Positions 59,905 through 64,000 of a stretch of DNA of 64,000 nucleotides are shown one piece after another. The notes beneath the pieces were generated by a model, which saw nothing but the letters and a program-made list of their open reading frames with translations, did no database searches and was not told the origin of the DNA. A program made the translations under genes and the position numbers. Source of the DNA: Caulobacter sp. X. GTDB taxonomy: Bacteria > Pseudomonadota > Alphaproteobacteria > Caulobacterales > Caulobacteraceae. The first letter of the stretch is position 1. The number at the start of each line of letters is the position of its first letter. The DNA lies in assembly GCF_002742635.1 (NCBI RefSeq), contig NZ_PEGF01000001.1:620001-684000 (forward strand), in the 5' to 3' direction.

Positions 59905-62403
59905 TCAGAAGTCGAACCGCGCGCCGAAGCCGTAGGTGGCGGGCGCGCCAACGAGACGGGCGGCCCCGTTCAGCTCGGGGAAATAGACCTCATCGGTGAT
60001 GTTGCGCCCGTAGGCGTAGAGGGTCCAGTTTCTCGGTGTCGCCAAGTCCACGCGGGCGTTGACCAGGGTGTAGGCCTTGGCTGTGTTCCCTGCCGTGGCG
60101 TTCAGGCGATTGGACTCTTCGCCGTGGTGGGTGACGCCCAGGCGGCTGCGCAGCGTCCAGCCGTCCTTCAAGGTGATGCTGTGGTTCAAGCTCGCCGTCG
60201 CTGACACGTCCGGCGCGCCCGGCAAGGGGTCGCCCACCGTCTGCAGCACGTCGGCCACGCGGTTGGAGCTGAAGGATAGCACCTCAGTGTCCAGCCAGGC
60301 GGAGCTGACGTCGAAGGCCAGGCTCTGGCGCGGGGTGCGCAGAAGCTGAGCGCTCAGCGCGACCTCGATTCCCTTGCTGCTGGCCTTGCCGACATTGGCC
60401 CGGCCGTTCGTGTCATTGGCCAGGCGCGTGGTGGCCTGCAGTTCGCTGAAGCGGTAGTCGAAGGCGTCCAGCGACAGGCGCAGGCGCGGCGCGCTCCAAC
60501 GCAGACCAGCCTCGTAGGCGCGCACCGTCTCGGAGGCGAACGGCTTGGTTTCGGCGACGGTGAAGATCGAGGTGCCGTCAAAGCCGCCGCCGCGATAGCC
60601 GGTGCCGCCCGAAACGAAGACGTTCAGGTTAGAGGTGACGTCGTACTTCACCGTCAGACGGCCCGAGACGTTGTCGTCCTTGAACTTCTCATCCCACGAA
60701 AACGGGTTCGTCGTGGCGAAGGTGGTCGTGAAGGTGCTGATGCCCCACGGGTTACGGTCGACGTTACGGCCGACATAGTGGGCGTTGTCACGGGTGTAGC
60801 GCAGGCCGGCCGACACCTGCAGACGCTCGACCAGGCGGTAATCGACCTGGCCGAACAGGGCGAAGCTCTTGCGATCCTGATGATGCAGGTTGTCGTACTG
60901 GGTGAGCGCCGAATAGCTGGTCCAGGCGGTGTTGAACTTGACGTCGTCGGCGACGTAGAAGGCGCCGGCGATCCAGTCGAGCTTGCCGCCGGTGTCGTCG
61001 GCTAGGCGCAGCTCCAATGAGGACTGGCTGAGCTTTTCGTCGGCGTCGAAATACGAGGCCGGATAGGGCGAGCCGTCGCCATTGCCCTGCACCGAGCGCT
61101 TGCTGCCCTGCCAGCCGCCGACGGCGGTGAAGTTCAGGTTCTCCCGGACCTTGTGGCTCAGCGTGGCCGAGCCGCCATAGATGTCGATGCGTTGCGTCGG
61201 ATAGCCCGCCGAGTAGAACTCGTAGGGATCGCTATTCTCGCCGGCGTTGGCGATGGTGGCGTCCTGGGCGCGCGCGATCCGATCGTACTGGCGGGTGTCG
61301 CCTCGGTCGCGGCTGCCGAACAGCTTGAGAACGAGGTCACTGTCGGGCGCAAGCTTGACGTCGAAGGTCGCGCGGCCCGCCACGAGGTCCTTGTCGCCGA
61401 AGCCCTCCCGGCGGCCTGGATCGACCAGGGCTGGAACCTGGGTCTGCACGACGCCCTTCACCGACGGGCGATAACCGGCCAGCAAGCCCGCGCCGGCGCC
61501 GGTCATGAAGCCGCCGCCGTTCTGCGCGAGGACGGCCAGACGGACGCCGAGGGTGTCGCTGACCGGCCCGCCGACCGAGGCTTCGGCCTCGGTGTAGCCA
61601 TAGCTGCCGCGCTCCAGCCGAGCCGAGCCCTCCGTCACCGGGCCGGGCCCACGCGTGATGGCGTTGATGACGCCGGCGGTCGTGTTGCGGCCATAGAGCG
61701 TGCCTTGCGGCCCCTTGAGGACCTCGACCCGATCCAGATCAAACAGCGGCATGCCCAGATAGGCGTTCGAGGTCTGGTAGACGCCGTCGACATGCAGAGC
61801 GACCGAGGGGTTGCCGTTGGGCTTGTAGTCGTCGGCCCCGCCGATGCCGCGGATGCTGATCAGGCCGTAGTTGGTGCCGCCGAAGGCGTAGTTGACCGAC
61901 ACGCCCGCGATCTGGTCGACAAGGTCGACGACGTTGGAGACCCCGCGCCGCTGAGCGTCGCCGCCGTCGAGCACGGTCACCGCGATCGGGACATCCTCGA
62001 TCCGCGCGGAACGCTTTTGCGCGGTGACGACGACTTCTTCGAGTTCGGCGACGACCGGATTTTCCTGCACCGAAATCAGGAAGGTGCGCGGCCCGGTGAC
62101 CGTCGCCTTCAGGCCCGACGCCGCCAGGAGGTCGCGCAGCGCCTCGGCCGGCGAATGGGTCCCGACCACCGCGTTGGCCCGCTTTCCCTTGACCAGGTTC
62201 GCCGCGTAGAGAACCTGCACGTCAGCCTGCCGGGCGAAGGCTGGCAAGGCCAGCTCCAAGGGCTGGGCCTGCAGCGAGAAGGCTGCTGGCGGCGCGCCGC
62301 CCTCCTGGGCCAAGGCCGGCGCGGTCGCGCCCAGAACGGCGATGGCGCAGCAGGCCATCAGGCCACGCCGAAGACCGGCGGCGTGGAAAACTCGGTTCGT
62401 CAT
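59905..62403 (-). CDS. STN-type TonB-dependent receptor, module B
   Basis: 832 aa. A signal peptide (ends PALAQEGG) and STN domain (FSLQAQPLELALPAFARQAD, VLYAANLVKGKRA) precede the plug with LEEVVVTAQKRS and VEVLKGPQGTLYGRNTTAG. The barrel ends ATYGFGARFDF. It belongs to the same transducer class as the module A receptor but is only distantly similar in the barrel, so a different ligand is likely. FecR and an ECF sigma gene lie upstream, and a PhoD-type phosphatase downstream. Confidence 0.93.
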   Translation of the reverse strand: MTNRVFHAAGLRRGLMACCAIAVLGATAPALAQEGGAPPAAFSLQAQPLELALPAFARQADVQVLYAANLVKGKRANAVVGTHSPAEALRDLLAASGLKATVTGPRTFLISVQENPVVAELEEVVVTAQKRSARIEDVPIAVTVLDGGDAQRRGVSNVVDLVDQIAGVSVNYAFGGTNYGLISIRGIGGADDYKPNGNPSVALHVDGVYQTSNAYLGMPLFDLDRVEVLKGPQGTLYGRNTTAGVINAITRGPGPVTEGSARLERGSYGYTEAEASVGGPVSDTLGVRLAVLAQNGGGFMTGAGAGLLAGYRPSVKGVVQTQVPALVDPGRREGFGDKDLVAGRATFDVKLAPDSDLVLKLFGSRDRGDTRQYDRIARAQDATIANAGENSDPYEFYSAGYPTQRIDIYGGSATLSHKVRENLNFTAVGGWQGSKRSVQGNGDGSPYPASYFDADEKLSQSSLELRLADDTGGKLDWIAGAFYVADDVKFNTAWTSYSALTQYDNLHHQDRKSFALFGQVDYRLVERLQVSAGLRYTRDNAHYVGRNVDRNPWGISTFTTTFATTNPFSWDEKFKDDNVSGRLTVKYDVTSNLNVFVSGGTGYRGGGFDGTSIFTVAETKPFASETVRAYEAGLRWSAPRLRLSLDAFDYRFSELQATTRLANDTNGRANVGKASSKGIEVALSAQLLRTPRQSLAFDVSSAWLDTEVLSFSSNRVADVLQTVGDPLPGAPDVSATASLNHSITLKDGWTLRSRLGVTHHGEESNRLNATAGNTAKAYTLVNARVDLATPRNWTLYAYGRNITDEVYFPELNGAARLVGAPATYGFGARFDF

Positions 62404-62485
62404 CGTGCTGTCCTAAGCGTTCGCCGGCCCCCGTCGACCGATCACTCCCAGGAACTTCGCCGCGAGCGAAAGCCTCATCTTGTCG

Positions 62486-62495
62486 TGAAAATTTC
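62486..62495. promoter_or_regulatory. Shared TGAAAATTTC element, module B
   Basis: It is identical to the element at 57835-57844 and extends to the palindrome TGAAA-A-TTTCA. It lies 83-92 nt upstream of the module B receptor start and 33 nt after the fecR stop. It may be a promoter element for a FecI-type sigma factor. Confidence 0.4.
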
Positions 62496-62527
62496 ATCGA
62501 CGCAGCGCCTTGGAGGCGGACAAACCT

Positions 62528-63472
62528 TCAGCCGTCGATCTCCCAAGTCGTCTCGTCCAGCTGGCGTATGCGCACGCCAAAGCCCGCCGCCAGGGCCTGG
62601 GCGAACTCGCGCGTCCCGTCATAGCGGAACGAGCCCGAGATACGGATGGCGTCCAGTCGCGTGTCGGCGGCGAGGGCTAGGCGATCGCTGGAATAGCGGT
62701 TGAAGGCGGCCACGACCTGCGGCAGCGGCGCGTCGTTGAACACCAGCCGCCCTTCGCGCCAAGCGGTTAGCCGGTCGAGATCGGCGAGCGCCACGCGTCG
62801 CGCGTCGGCCGGACCTGCGGTCATCTGACCCGCCGTCAGCCGTCGGGGCGCGCCGCTCGCCGCCGCCACCTCGAGAACGCCGTCCTCGATCAGGATCTGC
62901 GCCGTCTGGCCCTGCTTGGTCACCTGGAATCGGCCGCCGCTGCCTTGCGCGCGCTGGTCGCCGACGATCACCTCGAACGGACGCCCGGGCGCCGAGCGCG
63001 CGTCGAAATAGGCCTGCCCCTCGACCAGTCGCACGCGTCGACGGACCTTGTCGTACTGGACACGCACGGTCGACAGCGGCGCCAGGGTCACGCTTGACCC
63101 ATCGGGCAGGGGCGCGGTCAAGCGCTCGCCGGCCCCGGTTCGGATCTTCGCCCCGGCCGCACCGGCCATCAGGAACGCCGCGCCCCCTGCCCCGGCCGCC
63201 GCCAGCGCGCCGCCCACGCCCAGGATCGCCCGCCGGCGGCTGACGCCCGAGGCTTCGCGCAGAGCGGCCGCGCGCATCGCCATCAGGCTCTCGGCGCCCT
63301 TGGCCGCGCCCAGCACCGACCAGGCGTCGGCGGTCTCGTGGTAGGCGTCGGCGTTACCGGGCGTTTCCAGCCATTCGAGGAACGCCCTGCGATCCTCGCC
63401 CGTCAACGGTCCGCGGTCGGTCTTCGCGAACCAGCGGACGGCTTCATCCTCGCGGGACAGACCGCGCGCCAT
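62528..63472 (-). CDS. FecR-family anti-sigma regulator, module B
   Basis: 314 aa. The cytoplasmic anti-sigma part (AVRWFAKTDRGPLTGEDRRA, FLEWLETPGNADAYHETADA) is followed by a membrane helix at about 81-105. The FecR domain (LTAPLPDGSSVTLAPLSTVR, VRLVEGQAYFDARSAP) and a C-terminal STN-like end (FNRYSSDRLALAADTRLDAI) complete it. The start ATG shares one base with the stop of the sigma gene (TAATG). It has the same layout as the module A protein but diverges strongly in sequence. Confidence 0.92.
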   Translation of the reverse strand: MARGLSREDEAVRWFAKTDRGPLTGEDRRAFLEWLETPGNADAYHETADAWSVLGAAKGAESLMAMRAAALREASGVSRRRAILGVGGALAAAGAGGAAFLMAGAAGAKIRTGAGERLTAPLPDGSSVTLAPLSTVRVQYDKVRRRVRLVEGQAYFDARSAPGRPFEVIVGDQRAQGSGGRFQVTKQGQTAQILIEDGVLEVAAASGAPRRLTAGQMTAGPADARRVALADLDRLTAWREGRLVFNDAPLPQVVAAFNRYSSDRLALAADTRLDAIRISGSFRYDGTREFAQALAAGFGVRIRQLDETTWEIDG

Positions 63473-64000
63473 TAGCCCTGCTCCCTCAGTGCGTCTCGCA
63501 GCACGGCCATCGCTCGCACCAAGTGTTTTTCCACGGCGCTGACCGAGATGTTCAGCCGGGCGGCGATCTGGGCGTGGCTCATATCCTCGAAGCGGCGAAG
63601 GATGACGATGGTGCGCGCGCGAGGCGACAGCGACTTGAGGGCGACGTTGATGCGCTGAAGACTTTGCCGCCCGCCGACGACATCCTCGGCGCCCGGAAGA
63701 TCATCGGCGAGATCGATTCGGTCCAGATCCACCGCGCTCAGCATCTGACGCGCCCGCTCCCGTTTGACCTTGTCGCGAAGAAGATTGGCAGCCGCTTCGA
63801 AGACATAGCCATCGATACTCTTCAGGCTCATCAGGCCTGGGCGGCGCAACAGGCGCAGGAACAGGTCCTGGACCAGTTCCTCGCTGTCCGGCTGGGAGCC
63901 CGTGCGGCGCGTAAAATAGCGCAACAGCGGGGTTCGCAGGCGGCGGGTGAGAGCTTCAAAACGCTCGGCGCCCGTGGAGCCGTCCGACTCACGCGCCGCC
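63472..64000 (-). CDS. FecI-type ECF sigma factor, module B (5' end beyond window)
   Basis: The frame is open from 63472 to the window edge with no start, so the N-terminus is missing; at least 175 codons are visible. Region 2 is LTRRLRTPLLRYFTRRTGSQ and SEELVQDLFLRLLRRPG. Region 4 is RARTIVILRRFEDMSHAQIA and ARLNISVSAVEKHLVRAMA. It precedes FecR, as in module A. Confidence 0.9.
   Translation of the reverse strand, partial: AARESDGSTGAERFEALTRRLRTPLLRYFTRRTGSQPDSEELVQDLFLRLLRRPGLMSLKSIDGYVFEAAANLLRDKVKRERARQMLSAVDLDRIDLADDLPGAEDVVGGRQSLQRINVALKSLSPRARTIVILRRFEDMSHAQIAARLNISVSAVEKHLVRAMAVLRDALREQG

Overview
The window looks like a chromosomal segment of a Caulobacter-type alphaproteobacterium. 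It is GC-rich and densely coded, with short intergenic gaps and many ATGA start/stop overlaps. It carries six TonB-dependent receptor genes in 64 kb, many surface or secreted hydrolases, and a pyrimidine-degradation (rut) locus. No rRNA, tRNA, CRISPR array, insertion sequence or phage gene was seen. The genus is inferred from gene content, not from a marker gene.

Layout. 1-8.5 kb is mostly housekeeping, all on the minus strand: the start of a bamB-like lipoprotein gene, a YfgM-like membrane protein, panB, two paralogous ECF sigma-factor clusters with small membrane proteins, a HAD phosphatase, an ArsC-like reductase, a 2'-5' RNA ligase-like protein, a DUF2147 protein, and a cytochrome c'/cytochrome b pair. 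8.6-17.2 kb is a sulfatase locus: a TonB receptor, an alpha/beta hydrolase, a sulfatase and a degenerate M28-like protein, with a GntR/FCD regulator and a divergent DUF1254 gene. 17.4-27.0 kb is a glycoside locus: LacI regulator, TonB receptor, two GH3 enzymes, a carboxylesterase and a tiny HTH protein, with paired palindromic operators. 27.2-31.1 kb is rutR and rutBCDA, with RutR-like boxes and a hairpin before rutA. 31.1-37.5 kb is an RND efflux system with a TetR regulator and two matching inverted-repeat operators.

37.7-50.8 kb is a catabolic island: TonB receptor, carboxylesterase, acyl-CoA ligase, SDR and thiolase in one operon, a divergent MFS transporter, a TetR regulator and a second large TonB receptor. 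Both promoter regions carry a related palindrome. 51.2-64 kb holds two tandem modules of the same design: ECF sigma, FecR anti-sigma, STN-type TonB receptor, then a secreted phosphoesterase (phospholipase C in one, PhoD in the other). Together they suggest a bacterium that senses and imports scarce organic substrates (glycosides, sulfate esters, carboxyl esters, phosphate esters) through dedicated outer-membrane receptors.

The most interesting items are the paired sigma/FecR/receptor/phosphoesterase modules, the ester-catabolic island with its shared operator, the GTGAC-N14-GTCAC operator pair of the efflux system, and the duplicated ECF clusters with small membrane proteins. All family assignments come from reading the translated sequence. 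No database search was run.
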